DNA of 64,000 bases from the NCBI GenBank assembly GCA_963728925.1, contig CAVSMB010000006.1:62001-126000 (forward strand), written 5' to 3'. This DNA comes from JBBPZA01 sp963728925 (GTDB taxonomy: Bacteria; Actinomycetota; Thermoleophilia; Solirubrobacterales; Solirubrobacteraceae). Below, piece by piece: positions 35,009 through 43,507 of this stretch. Below the pieces are notes generated by a model, which was not told the DNA's origin, searched no databases, and saw only the letters and a program-made list of their open reading frames with translations. A program made the position numbers and the translations under genes. How positions within the stretch are numbered: position 1 is the first letter of the stretch; each line of letters opens with the position of its first letter.

Positions 35009-36823
35009 ATCACCACCGCACCTCCACACCCCGACCCCGACGTCGCCGGCGTCGCCTGGGACCTCGAGCCGCTCGTCGACGGGGCCGGCGACGCCGGCGT
35101 CACGCGCCAGCTCGACGAGGCCGACGATCGCGCCGGGGCCTTCGCCGACCGCCACGCCGGCAGGATCGGCGAGCTGGACGCCGCCGCGCTGGCCGTGGCG
35201 ATGCGCGAGCTCGGCGACCTGCAGGAGCTCGTCGGGCGCGCCGGGACCTACGCCGCGCTGCGCTTCTCGACCGACACCGCCGAGCCCGCCAACGGCGCGC
35301 TGCTCCAGCGTGTGCAGGAGCGCGCGACCGGCATCGAGACCCAGCTGCTGTTCTCGGAGCTCGAGTGGGCGGCCGTCCCGGACGAGCGCGCCGAGGAGCT
35401 GCTCGCGGCCGACGAGCTCGACTTCTGCCGTCATTACCTGCGCGAGCAGCGCCGCTACCGGCCGCACCTCCTCTCCGAGCCCGAGGAGCGACTGATGACC
35501 GAGAAGGCGGTCACCGGCCGAGGGGCGTGGGCGCGGCTCTTCACCGAGCAGATCGCCGAGGTGCGCGTCGAGGCCGGCGGCGAGGAGACGACGCTCGACG
35601 CGGCGCTCAGCCGCCTGGCCTCCCCCGACCGCGAGGAGCGCCGCACCGTCGCCGAGGCGGTCACCGCGGCGCTCGAGCCCGGGTTGCGGACGCGCGCCTT
35701 CATCTTCAACACGCTGCTCGCCGACAAGGCGACCGACGACCGCCTGCGCCACTACCCGACGTGGCTGACCAGCCGCAACCTCTCCAACGAGGCCTCCGAC
35801 GAATCGGTCCAGGCGCTCATCGGGGCGGTGCGCTTGCGCTACGACCTGCCCCAGCGCTGGTACCGCCTCAAGTCGCGCCTGCTCGGCGTCGACCGGCTGG
35901 CGGACTACGACCGGGCGGCGGCCGTGACTCAGGACGACGAGAGCTTCGGCTGGCGCGAGGGCTCAGAGCTGGTGCTCGGCGCCTACGAGTCCTTCTCTCC
36001 CGAGCTCGCCGGCACGGCGCGGCGCTTCTTCGAGGACCACTGGATCGACGCGCCGGTGCGCCCGCACAAGCGCGGTGGTGCCTTCTGCGCCTACGCCGTC
36101 CCCTCCGTGCATCCCTACGTGATGCTCAACTGGACGGCCAAGCGGCGCGACGTGCTCACCCTAGCCCACGAGCTGGGCCACGGCGTCCACGCCTCGCTGG
36201 CCGCGCCGCAGGGGATCTTCCACCAGGGCACACCGCTGACGATGGCCGAGACCGCGTCGGTGTTCGGCGAGGCCGTGACCTTCGGACAGCTGCTCGGAGA
36301 GGCCGCGACGCCCGAGTCGCGCCTCAGCCTGCTCGCCGAGTCGATCGAGGGCTCGATCGCCACCGTCTTCCGCCAGACGGCCATGAACCGCTTCGAGGAG
36401 GTGGCGCACACCGCGCGCCGCGAGGAGGGCGAGCTCGCCCCGGAGCGCCTGGGCGAGCTGTGGGCCTCGAGCCAGGAGGAGCTCTTCGGCGACAGCGTCG
36501 AGGTCACGGACGGCTACCGCCTGTGGTGGTCCTACGTCCCGCACTTCATCAACACCCCGGGCTACGTCTACGCCTACGCCTACGGGCAGCTGCTCGCGCT
36601 CGCCGTCTACGAGCGCTACCGCGCGGAGGGCCCCGCGTTCGTCCCGCGCTACCTGGAGCTGCTCGCCGCGGGCGGTTCGCGCTCACCCGAGGATCTCGGC
36701 AGGATCGTCGGCGTGGACCTCGCCGACCCGGGCTTCTGGGCGAGCGGCCTCAAGCTCGTCGAGGAGCAGCTCGAAGCGGCCGAGGAGGCCGCCGAGGCAG
36801 TCCTCGCGCAGCGCGACGGATAA
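35009..36823 (+). CDS. pepF: Oligoendopeptidase F-like metallopeptidase (M3B); start codon unclear
   Basis: A zinc peptidase of about 604 residues that cuts short peptides in the cytoplasm. LTLAHELGHGVHASLA around residue 387 is the HExxH zinc site, and the third ligand Glu follows in MAETASVFGEAVTFG. VMLNWTAKRRDVL and the C-terminal WSYVPHFINTPGYVYAYAYG match the M3B family end to end, so the length is normal. The natural N-terminus should be (M)TTAPxPxPDVAGVAWDLEPL, but the codon there is ATC (35009), with no ATG, GTG or TTG nearby in frame. An AGGAG lies at 34982. Either ATC is used, or a base is wrong, or the start is further upstream. Confidence 0.85.
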   Translation: MTTAPPHPDPDVAGVAWDLEPLVDGAGDAGVTRQLDEADDRAGAFADRHAGRIGELDAAALAVAMRELGDLQELVGRAGTYAALRFSTDTAEPANGALLQRVQERATGIETQLLFSELEWAAVPDERAEELLAADELDFCRHYLREQRRYRPHLLSEPEERLMTEKAVTGRGAWARLFTEQIAEVRVEAGGEETTLDAALSRLASPDREERRTVAEAVTAALEPGLRTRAFIFNTLLADKATDDRLRHYPTWLTSRNLSNEASDESVQALIGAVRLRYDLPQRWYRLKSRLLGVDRLADYDRAAAVTQDDESFGWREGSELVLGAYESFSPELAGTARRFFEDHWIDAPVRPHKRGGAFCAYAVPSVHPYVMLNWTAKRRDVLTLAHELGHGVHASLAAPQGIFHQGTPLTMAETASVFGEAVTFGQLLGEAATPESRLSLLAESIEGSIATVFRQTAMNRFEEVAHTARREEGELAPERLGELWASSQEELFGDSVEVTDGYRLWWSYVPHFINTPGYVYAYAYGQLLALAVYERYRAEGPAFVPRYLELLAAGGSRSPEDLGRIVGVDLADPGFWASGLKLVEEQLEAAEEAAEAVLAQRDG

Positions 36824-36854
36824 GCCCCAAGTCGCGGGGTAAGCTCAGGCCGAG

Positions 36855-38660
36855 ATGGCGTCCGACCGCTTGACCCCGCTCGACTCGTCGTTCCTGTATC
36901 TCGAGGACGCGACCGGGCCGATGCACGTGGGCTGCGTGATGGTCTTCGCGGGCGCGGCTCCCGACTACGACGACTTCGTCTCGCGGGTCGAGGAGCGTCT
37001 GGACCTCGTTCCGCGCTACCGCCAGCGCCTCGCCTTCGTACCTCTCGCCCAGGGGCGCCCGAAGTGGGTCGACGACGCGGGCTTCGACCCCTACTACCAC
37101 ATGCGCTCCACCGCGCTGCCAGAGCCCGGCGGCGACCACGAGCTCCGCGTGCTCGCCGGCCGGCTGTTCTCACGCCCGCTGCGCCGTGACAAGCCGCTGT
37201 GGGAGCTGTGGCGCGTCGAGGGCCTGGCTCCGGCGCAGGACGGTGGCGGCGAGCGCTTCGCGGTCCTCTCGAAGACCCATCACGCGCTCGTCGACGGGAT
37301 CTCGGGACTCGACATCCTCAGCGCGCTCTTCGCTCCCGAGGAGCAGGCCGCCACCGGCAACGGCGCGTGGCATCCCGGCCGCGTGCCCGCGGGCGTCGAG
37401 CTGCTCGGCGAGGCGCTCGTCGAGCGCGTGCTCTCGCCGCGCGAGCTCGTGCGCCCGGTGCGGGCGGCGCTGAGAGGCCCCCGGCGCATGCTCGAGCAGG
37501 TCCGATCGGCGCTGGTCGGCGTCGGGGCGCTCGCTTGGGCCGGTCTGCGGCCCGCGCCGAGCACGCCCTACAACCGCGCGCTCACCGGGCCCGACCGACG
37601 GATCGCCTTCTACAGCGTCCGCCTCGACGAGGTCAAGGCGATCAAGAACGCGCTCGGCGGCACCGTGAACGACGTGGTCCTGACGATCGTCGCCCGTGCG
37701 CTGCAGCTCGACCTCGAGCGGCGCGGTGCCGACGTGCGGACCCTGCACACCTTCGTCCCGGTGAGCACCGCCCAGACCACCGGGCGCGCCGCCGCGCCGG
37801 GCAACGACGTGACCGGGATGGTCGTCCGCCTCCCGGTCGCCTGCGCCGACCCGCTGGAGTGCCTTTCGCGCATCAGCGAGGAGACGCGGGCCATGAAGGA
37901 GTCCGGCCAGGCGCTCGGCGCCCAGGCGCTGACCGGCCTCGGCGGCCTCGCGCCGCCGACGATCCTCGACGTCGGCACGCGCCTGAGCGCGCGCCAGCGC
38001 TTCATCAACCTCGTCGTCACCAACGTGCCCGGGCCACAGCACGAGCTCACCTTCGACGGCCGCGCACTCTTGGAGATCCTTCCCATGGTGCCGATCGGCC
38101 AGAACCTCGCGCTGAGCGTCGGGATCATCTCCTACAACGGCACCATGAGCTTCGGCCTGGTCGGCGACTTCGACGCGCTGCCGGACCTCGACCAGGTGGT
38201 TGAGGACATCCGCGCCTCGACCGAGGAGCTCGCCGAGGCTGCGGGCGTGTCCGTGTCCGAGCCCGCCGCACCCGGGCCCGACCTGCGGGTCGTTCAGGAG
38301 TCGGTGCCCGAAGAGCCCGAGACCCTGGAGCCGGTGCCCAACGTGGTCCAGCCCGACGAGCTTGGAGACGTCGTCGAGGAGCTCATGCCCGACTTCAAGG
38401 ACCCGGGCGTCGAGGACGAAGACGAGCTCGTCGCCGAGTCCTCCGACCAGGGGGCAGCGGACGGTGCACACTCGGAGATCGTCGTCGACGCGCCGTGGCC
38501 GGATTACCGGCGCCTGACCGCGCAGCAGATCGTCGACCGGCTGAACGCGGCGAGCTCGGAGGAGATCGCCGTCGTGCGGCTCTTCGAGGGCAGCCATCGT
38601 GGCCGACGCGACGTCATGCGCTTCACCGAGCGCGCGCTGAACGACACCGCAGGCTCCTAG
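36855..38660 (+). CDS. Wax ester synthase / diacylglycerol acyltransferase (WS/DGAT)
   Basis: A 601-residue acyltransferase of the bacterial WS/DGAT family, which makes storage triacylglycerol or wax esters from acyl-CoA. The active-site motif HHALVDG is at residues 142-148. SSFLYLEDATGPMHVGCVMV is the N-terminal signature and RQRFINLVVTNVPGPQHELT the conserved C-terminal NVPGP motif. Residues after about 470 are an unusual 130-residue extension: an acidic linker (VPEEPETLEPVPNVVQPDEL and EDEDELVAESSDQG) and a helical end (RRLTAQQIVDRLNAASSEEI) that resembles a small interaction module. It converges with the patatin gene, their ends sharing four bases. Confidence 0.92.
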   Translation: MASDRLTPLDSSFLYLEDATGPMHVGCVMVFAGAAPDYDDFVSRVEERLDLVPRYRQRLAFVPLAQGRPKWVDDAGFDPYYHMRSTALPEPGGDHELRVLAGRLFSRPLRRDKPLWELWRVEGLAPAQDGGGERFAVLSKTHHALVDGISGLDILSALFAPEEQAATGNGAWHPGRVPAGVELLGEALVERVLSPRELVRPVRAALRGPRRMLEQVRSALVGVGALAWAGLRPAPSTPYNRALTGPDRRIAFYSVRLDEVKAIKNALGGTVNDVVLTIVARALQLDLERRGADVRTLHTFVPVSTAQTTGRAAAPGNDVTGMVVRLPVACADPLECLSRISEETRAMKESGQALGAQALTGLGGLAPPTILDVGTRLSARQRFINLVVTNVPGPQHELTFDGRALLEILPMVPIGQNLALSVGIISYNGTMSFGLVGDFDALPDLDQVVEDIRASTEELAEAAGVSVSEPAAPGPDLRVVQESVPEEPETLEPVPNVVQPDELGDVVEELMPDFKDPGVEDEDELVAESSDQGAADGAHSEIVVDAPWPDYRRLTAQQIVDRLNAASSEEIAVVRLFEGSHRGRRDVMRFTERALNDTAGS

Positions 38661-40288
38661 AGCCGGGCGCCGTCGAGCGCGGCTCGGGCCGCGACGCGGC
38701 CCGCCTGCACCATCCGCTCCAGCGCGGCCCACTCGAGCATCCCCACGTCGCCGACCTCGGGGCAGATGAGGAGATCGGCGCGCTCTCGCGCCTCTGCGAC
38801 GGCGGGCACGCTGCCGACGCCGATCGCGCGGATCAGCGTCTCCTTGAGCGAGGGAAGCGGCGCACCGGGGCCCTCGGGCCGGCGGAACGGGCCGGTGACG
38901 TCGACGGCGATGACCGGGCCCTCTCCGCGCGCAGCCATCGGCCCGACCGGCAGGTTGTCGAGGACGCCCCCGTCGACGAGCAGTCCCTCCGGCCGCACGC
39001 GCGGCGGGAGGATCGCCGGCAGGGACATGCTCGCGCCGACCACCGGGGCGATGCGCCCGCGGCGATGCACGACCTCGCGCGCGGTCACGAGGTCGACGCT
39101 CACGCAATACAGCTCGCGGGGAAGCTCTTCCATGGAGGTCGAGCCGAAGGTCCGCTCCAGCAGCGCGACGCCCTTCGCGCCGCGAAGCAGGGCGACGCGC
39201 GGGACCGCGTAGTCGTTGAGCGGCTTGCGGCGGACGAACTCCTCGCGGCACCGGTCGAGCATGTCGGCAGGGAGGACGTCCATGGCCACCATCCCGGCCA
39301 CGAAAGCGCCCATGCTGGCGCCACCGACGCGATCGACTATGACGCCGGCGCGCCACAGCTCGTCCCACACTCCGAGGTGGGCGAACCCGCGGGCGCCACC
39401 GCCCGAGAGGACGAGGCCCACCGAGCGGCCGGCCAGTCGCCGTGCGAGACGCGCGACGTCGGCGGCGCGCTGGGGCCCGGCGCCCACGAGGTGCAGCGCG
39501 CGCGCTGCGAGCGTGTCGAGCCAGCGCGCCGCGCGCGGTTCGGTGAACGGCTCGCCGCAGAGCACCACGTCGGCGCCGCGCAGGGGCGGCTCGTCCGCCA
39601 CCCACGCGGCCGGCCGGCCCGGGCCCGCGACGGCGAGGACACGGTCCGCCTGGCGCAGCGAGAAGGCGGTCCACGGATCGTCGACGGGCAGCCGCGCGGC
39701 GAGCACCACGTGCTCGTGGTCGCTCTCCAGGCGGTCCAGGCGCGGGCCGTACTCGCTCGCGACCGCCTGCTCGTCGATCTCGACGGCGACGTCGTCGCCG
39801 TCGAGCAGCGCCGTCGGCCCGTGGCGGTGAAGCCCGGAGGCGAGCTCGGCGGCCAGCGCCGCCGCCGGGGCCTCGGGCTCGAGCGCGAGGACGGCGATCG
39901 TCGCGGGGCGGGGAGTGGCGGAGTCTGGGATCCCGCGCGAGCGGCGCAGGCGGTGGGCGAGGTCGCGGGCGAGCTCGATTCCGAGGTCGGGCCGCCCGGC
40001 GAGCAGCGCGTCGACGTCGTGCGCGCGCAGCTCCAGCAGCTCGGAGTCACGCAACGCGCGGACGCGCGCCGAGCGCAGCTCGCCGGTGAGGACGGAGAGC
40101 TCGCCGATCAGCTCGCCGCGCCCGACGACCCTCGCGCCGGCGTCGTTGCCGCGGCCGACCTCGGCGACGAGCCGCCCGCTGCGCACGAGGAACAGCGTGT
40201 CACCGGCGTCGCCCTCCTCGAAGAGCTGCTCGCCCGCGGCAATGCGGACCAGCCGGCCGTGCTCCTCGACGGCCTCGCGAAAGCTCAC
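38657..40288 (-). CDS. cNMP-binding / patatin-like phospholipase
   Basis: A 543-residue protein of the NTE/RssA-like group. Residues 1-115 form a cyclic-nucleotide-binding domain (IAAGEQLFEEGDAGDTLFLV, GELIGELSVLTGELRSARVR). A middle Rossmann-like region of about 150 residues follows. The patatin domain starts at 290 (VLSGGGARGFAHLG, oxyanion loop), with the nucleophile S325 in GGASMGAF and the catalytic D439 in LLVDGGVLDNLP, so the Ser-Asp dyad is complete. The GTG at 40288 overlaps the stop of the RlpA-like gene as GTGA. It is likely an esterase or lysophospholipase switched by a nucleotide. The neighbouring acyltransferase suggests membrane or storage lipid turnover. Confidence 0.93.
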   Translation of the reverse strand: MSFREAVEEHGRLVRIAAGEQLFEEGDAGDTLFLVRSGRLVAEVGRGNDAGARVVGRGELIGELSVLTGELRSARVRALRDSELLELRAHDVDALLAGRPDLGIELARDLAHRLRRSRGIPDSATPRPATIAVLALEPEAPAAALAAELASGLHRHGPTALLDGDDVAVEIDEQAVASEYGPRLDRLESDHEHVVLAARLPVDDPWTAFSLRQADRVLAVAGPGRPAAWVADEPPLRGADVVLCGEPFTEPRAARWLDTLAARALHLVGAGPQRAADVARLARRLAGRSVGLVLSGGGARGFAHLGVWDELWRAGVIVDRVGGASMGAFVAGMVAMDVLPADMLDRCREEFVRRKPLNDYAVPRVALLRGAKGVALLERTFGSTSMEELPRELYCVSVDLVTAREVVHRRGRIAPVVGASMSLPAILPPRVRPEGLLVDGGVLDNLPVGPMAARGEGPVIAVDVTGPFRRPEGPGAPLPSLKETLIRAIGVGSVPAVAEARERADLLICPEVGDVGMLEWAALERMVQAGRVAARAALDGARL

Positions 40289-41025
40289 CCGATGATCCAG
40301 TCGACCGGGCCCAGCCCCGGGAAGGCGAGCGCGATCGCCGTGGCGCCGGTGAGGTCCCACTCGCGTCCGGCGATGTAGGGCCCGCGGTCGATGACGGGCA
40401 CGCGCAGGGCCCGGCCGCCGTAGCGGAAGGTGACCATCGTCCCGCACGGGAGGTTCTTGTTCGCGACCCCGAACTGGTCGCGGCGCAGGCGCCCGCCACA
40501 GGCGAGCGGACCGCCGTAGTCGAAGTAGACCGAGGCCACGCTGGACTGCCAGCCGGTGAGCCTCGAGAGCTGGCCCGCGGTCAGCTCGAAGGGGGCTGAC
40601 TCCGACGTGGGCGAGAGCTTGGCCGGCAGCGAGGCGTAGTAGCTGCGCAGCTGGCGCAGCTCGGCGCGGATCTCGGCGTCGGAGGGGGGCGCCGACGGCG
40701 CCTTGCCGGCACCTGAGCTGCCGTTGTCACCGGAGGCCGAGTCCTGCTGCTGCTCGGAGCTGGGGACCCCGGCCTCGGGCTCCACCAGCGTCGGTCGCGG
40801 CTTGGGCAGCGGGCGGTAGGCGTCCGGCTCGTCGACCGGGGCGGGGGCAGGGACGTCGGCGACCTGCGGAGCGGTGGTGGCCGGGGCCGGCGTCGTCCGC
40901 TGGGCCACCGGCGTCTCCTTCAGGCCGCCGCTCGAGCTCGAGGCGATGACGTAGACGAGGCCGGCCGCCCACGCGGTCGCGACCGCGCCGATCAGGACGA
41001 GCCGAAGCTGCTTGCGGCGGCGCAT
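40285..41025 (-). CDS. RlpA-like double-psi beta-barrel cell-wall protein
   Basis: A 246-residue protein with an N-terminal anchor (RLVLIGAVATAWAAGLVYVI) and a Pro/Thr/Ala-rich linker (PVAQRTTPAPATTAPQVADV). A helical segment comes next, then a C-terminal RlpA-like domain: SVASVYFDYGGPLACGGRLR, FGVANKNLPCGTMVTFRYGG and VPVIDRGPYIAGREWDLTGA. The DRGP motif and the two cysteines are typical. RlpA-type domains act on, or bind, peptidoglycan, and actinobacterial forms often resemble resuscitation-promoting or expansin-like proteins. It is co-directional and translationally coupled (GTGA) with the patatin gene, an unexpected pairing of wall and lipid functions. Confidence 0.87.
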   Translation of the reverse strand: MRRRKQLRLVLIGAVATAWAAGLVYVIASSSSGGLKETPVAQRTTPAPATTAPQVADVPAPAPVDEPDAYRPLPKPRPTLVEPEAGVPSSEQQQDSASGDNGSSGAGKAPSAPPSDAEIRAELRQLRSYYASLPAKLSPTSESAPFELTAGQLSRLTGWQSSVASVYFDYGGPLACGGRLRRDQFGVANKNLPCGTMVTFRYGGRALRVPVIDRGPYIAGREWDLTGATAIALAFPGLGPVDWIIG

Positions 41026-41050
41026 CGCGGCCAAGTATGGCCGGCTGACG

Positions 41051-41085
41051 GGGGCAGGTGCACCCCTGACCGGGGCAGGTGCACC
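41051..41085 (+). repeat. Short direct repeat GGGGCAGGTGCACC
   Basis: Two exact 14-base copies, at 41051-41064 and 41072-41085, 21 bases apart (two helical turns). The core GGTGCACC is itself an 8-base palindrome. They lie between two minus-strand genes, 26-60 bases upstream of the RlpA-like start, where an operator or promoter would be expected. Confidence 0.6.
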
Positions 41086-41087
41086 GG

Positions 41088-41459
41088 TCAGGCCGGCGCG
41101 TCGCGGGTCAGCGCGGCGGCGCGGCGGGCCATCACCTCGTAGGGGTTGTGGGGATACCCCAGGTACACGTAGGACAGCCACATGCGCACGTGATCGTTCT
41201 GGCTCTGCCACACGTGGCACAGCTCGTGGACGATCAGGTCGTCGGAGCTGTCGCTGAGGGACCGGCGCAGGAAGATCAGCGGCCCGAACTCGTAGCCGAC
41301 GAAGCCGCGCAAGCCGGGGATCGCGAAGAGCCACGGCACATGGAGGATCCGCACGTTGCCCGTGCGCACCGGCCGCGGGTAGTAGCCGAGCCGGTCCAGG
41401 CGCGCCTTGGCGCGCGCGAGGGCCGCCTGCTCGGAGGGCGAGCGCCTTCCGAAGAGCAT
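41088..41459 (-). CDS. Small putative zinc metallopeptidase-like protein (HELCH)
   Basis: A 123-residue soluble protein. SSDDLIVHELCHVWQSQNDH carries an HExxH motif (HELCH) followed after five residues by a His, and SYVYLGYPHNPYEVMARRAA supplies a Glu and Tyr that could be the third ligand, as in small gluzincins or DUF4157-like proteins. There is no signal peptide, and the length is the minimum for such a fold. It lies upstream of the RlpA-like and patatin genes, on the same strand but separated by a repeat-bearing spacer. Activity and target are unknown. Confidence 0.7.
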   Translation of the reverse strand: MLFGRRSPSEQAALARAKARLDRLGYYPRPVRTGNVRILHVPWLFAIPGLRGFVGYEFGPLIFLRRSLSDSSDDLIVHELCHVWQSQNDHVRMWLSYVYLGYPHNPYEVMARRAAALTRDAPA

Positions 41460-41495
41460 CGCGTCACGGTACCGGGGCCGTAGACTCGGACGCCC

Positions 41496-43136
41496 GTGAC
41501 CGCGCCCGCCGCCGCCCGGAAACCCGACCGGCGGCGCGCCGCGCTCGCCTCGCCCGCGGGCCGCCTCGCCGCGCTCGTTGCCCTCTCCGCGCTCGCCGGC
41601 GGCGCGATCGCGCCGGTCTCCCAGGCCGAGGAGGAGGGCCGCAGCGCGGACGCCGTCCCGGCGACCAAGCCGGGGCCGACGCTCGCCTTCGCCTCGACGA
41701 CGGTTCGTGGGCGGCTCAAGGCGCCGTCGCCGCCGGTCGACGGGTCCGGCGCCCCCCGGCCGGCGCCGGGGCCCTCCTCACGCCGGGCGGGGCTCGTACT
41801 CGCTCGGCGCGGGATCGCCTCCAAGGGCCGCTTCGAGCCCTCGGACTCCACGGGCGCGGCGGGGCCGGGCGCATACGTCGAGTTCACCAACGAGCGCGTC
41901 GCGGTGGTGCGCAAGCGCGACGGCCGGATCCTGCGAGCACGCGAGCTCGGCGCCTTCCTCGGCTCGCCGGGCGGCGACGTGGCCGATCCGCAGGTGGAAT
42001 GGGACGACCAGGCGGGCCGCTGGCTCTACGCCGCGCTGCGCAGCCGGGGGGAGGTCAACTACCTCGAGTACGGCTGGACGCGGACCGCCGACCCGGGCGA
42101 CCTGCGGCGGGGCTGGTGCCGCTTCACCGTCCGCACGGGGCGCGCGTCGCCGGACTTCCCGAAGCTCGGTCACGGCGACCGCTATCTCGTGGTCGGCGCC
42201 AACCTCTTCGTCGCCGAGCAGTACCGGGGCTCCGCGCTGTACGTCGTCGGAAAGCCGCGGCCCGGATCGCGCAGCTGCCGCGGTGGGCGCGTGTCAGTCT
42301 TCGGGACGCCGCGGCGTCCGCTGACCACCACCTCGGGCGCGGCGGCGCTGACCCCGGTTCCGGCCAACACCGTCCAGCGCGGCGCGAAGGCCTACGTGGT
42401 CGCCGCCGACGACCCGCTGCTGTCGCGCTCGGGCTCGGCCCGGCGCCTCATGGTCTGGCACGTGCAGGCCAGGTTCGGTGAGCCGGTGCTCGTCGAGGAC
42501 GGCCCGGTGGCCGTCGCGCGCTACCGCATCCCGGGCGACGTGCCCCAGCGGAGCAGCGCAGCGAAGATCGACGCTTCGACGTTCGCCGGCGGGCTGACCC
42601 AGGCGGTGGCCGCCGTCGACCCCGCCGCGGGCGGGCGGCTCGTGCTGTGGACCCAGCACACGGTGCGGTACGGGTCGCGGTCGCAGGTCCGCTGGTACGA
42701 GGTGGCGCCCGGCCGGCGCCGCCCCGTGCAACATGGGGCGATCCGCGTGCCGGGCGGCTGGGCGTTCAACGCCGCGATCTCGCCGGCGGCGGACGGCGGC
42801 GCCGCGGCGATCGTCTACAACGCGGGAGGCCGCCGCATGCTTCCCGACCTGCGGGTGCGCCGCCGCGACGCCGTCACGCCGAGGGGGGAGATGGGCGACG
42901 AGGAGGTCGTCGCGCGCAGCCGCGCGGCGCGCGAGCCGTGCGAGAAGCGCTGCCCGTGGGGCGATTACTCGGCGGCGACGCCGGACCCCGCCGACGCCAC
43001 GCTCGTATGGGGCTCGGGCCAGGTCGACGGCCGCGGCCGCCCCGGCGATCCAGGAGCGCCGCTGTGGGAGACCTGGAATCTCGCCGTGTCGACCGGCGCG
43101 CCGGCGGCGGTCGTGGGGCTGGGGGCGCGGCGATGA
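41496..43136 (+). CDS. Large secreted protein, probable beta-propeller (BNR/sialidase-like)
   Basis: A 546-residue exported protein with a signal/anchor (GRLAALVALSALAGGAIAPV) and a Pro-rich linker. A core of repeated Trp- and Gly-rich strands follows: VEWDDQAGRWLYAALRSRGE, DFPKLGHGDRYLVVGANLFV and RVPGGWAFNAAISPAADGGA. The C-terminal segment CPWGDYSAATPDPADATLVW and LWETWNLAVSTG is typical of BNR-repeat and sialidase-like propellers found outside actinobacterial cells. No catalytic residues can be assigned. It overlaps the next small gene by four bases (ATGA at 43133-43136), so they are coupled. It may bind polysaccharide or cell-surface glycan. Confidence 0.7.
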   Translation: MTAPAAARKPDRRRAALASPAGRLAALVALSALAGGAIAPVSQAEEEGRSADAVPATKPGPTLAFASTTVRGRLKAPSPPVDGSGAPRPAPGPSSRRAGLVLARRGIASKGRFEPSDSTGAAGPGAYVEFTNERVAVVRKRDGRILRARELGAFLGSPGGDVADPQVEWDDQAGRWLYAALRSRGEVNYLEYGWTRTADPGDLRRGWCRFTVRTGRASPDFPKLGHGDRYLVVGANLFVAEQYRGSALYVVGKPRPGSRSCRGGRVSVFGTPRRPLTTTSGAAALTPVPANTVQRGAKAYVVAADDPLLSRSGSARRLMVWHVQARFGEPVLVEDGPVAVARYRIPGDVPQRSSAAKIDASTFAGGLTQAVAAVDPAAGGRLVLWTQHTVRYGSRSQVRWYEVAPGRRRPVQHGAIRVPGGWAFNAAISPAADGGAAAIVYNAGGRRMLPDLRVRRRDAVTPRGEMGDEEVVARSRAAREPCEKRCPWGDYSAATPDPADATLVWGSGQVDGRGRPGDPGAPLWETWNLAVSTGAPAAVVGLGARR

Positions 43137-43428
43137 AGCGCACCGCCATCCCGGCCGCGATCGCGGGGCTCGACGCGGGCGTCTCGTGATGGCTTCGCTC
43201 GCGGCGGCCTCGGCCGCTGTGATCGCCGCGACGTTGGCGGCGTCGGTTCGTGTCAGCGTGTTGTCGTCCTCGGGGCGTCCGGTTCGCTCGCTGACTGCGT
43301 CGCTGCCCGCCGGCAAGGGAACGGTCACGCTCGCTGCCGGTCTGGGGCGGGGTCGCCGGGCGGTGCTCGTCCGCGCCAGGGCCGGCCAGCGCATCGCGAG
43401 CGCGAGAACGTTGCTGGTGGTGCGCTGA
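43133..43428 (+). pseudogene. Secreted protein remnant (signal start joined to C-terminal domain)
   Basis: An ATG at 43133, coupled to the previous gene, opens KRTAIPAAIAGLDAGVS and stops at once; it reads like the basic start of a signal peptide. A second frame overlaps (ATG at 43189) and gives AAVIAATLAASVRVSVLSSS, then GRPVRSLTASLPAGKGTVTL and ARAGQRIASARTLLVVR. This resembles the last beta-sandwich strands of a large secreted protein. I infer a signal-peptide gene whose body was deleted, leaving both ends out of frame. The alternative, a genuine 79-residue secreted peptide from 43189, cannot be excluded. Confidence 0.45.
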
Positions 43429-43507
43429 CGACCGGCCCGTGCGCTAGAAATCGACCTTCGCGACCGCCTCACCGCTCCACCGATCCGGCGGTCGTGTTCG
43501 AACCGGC

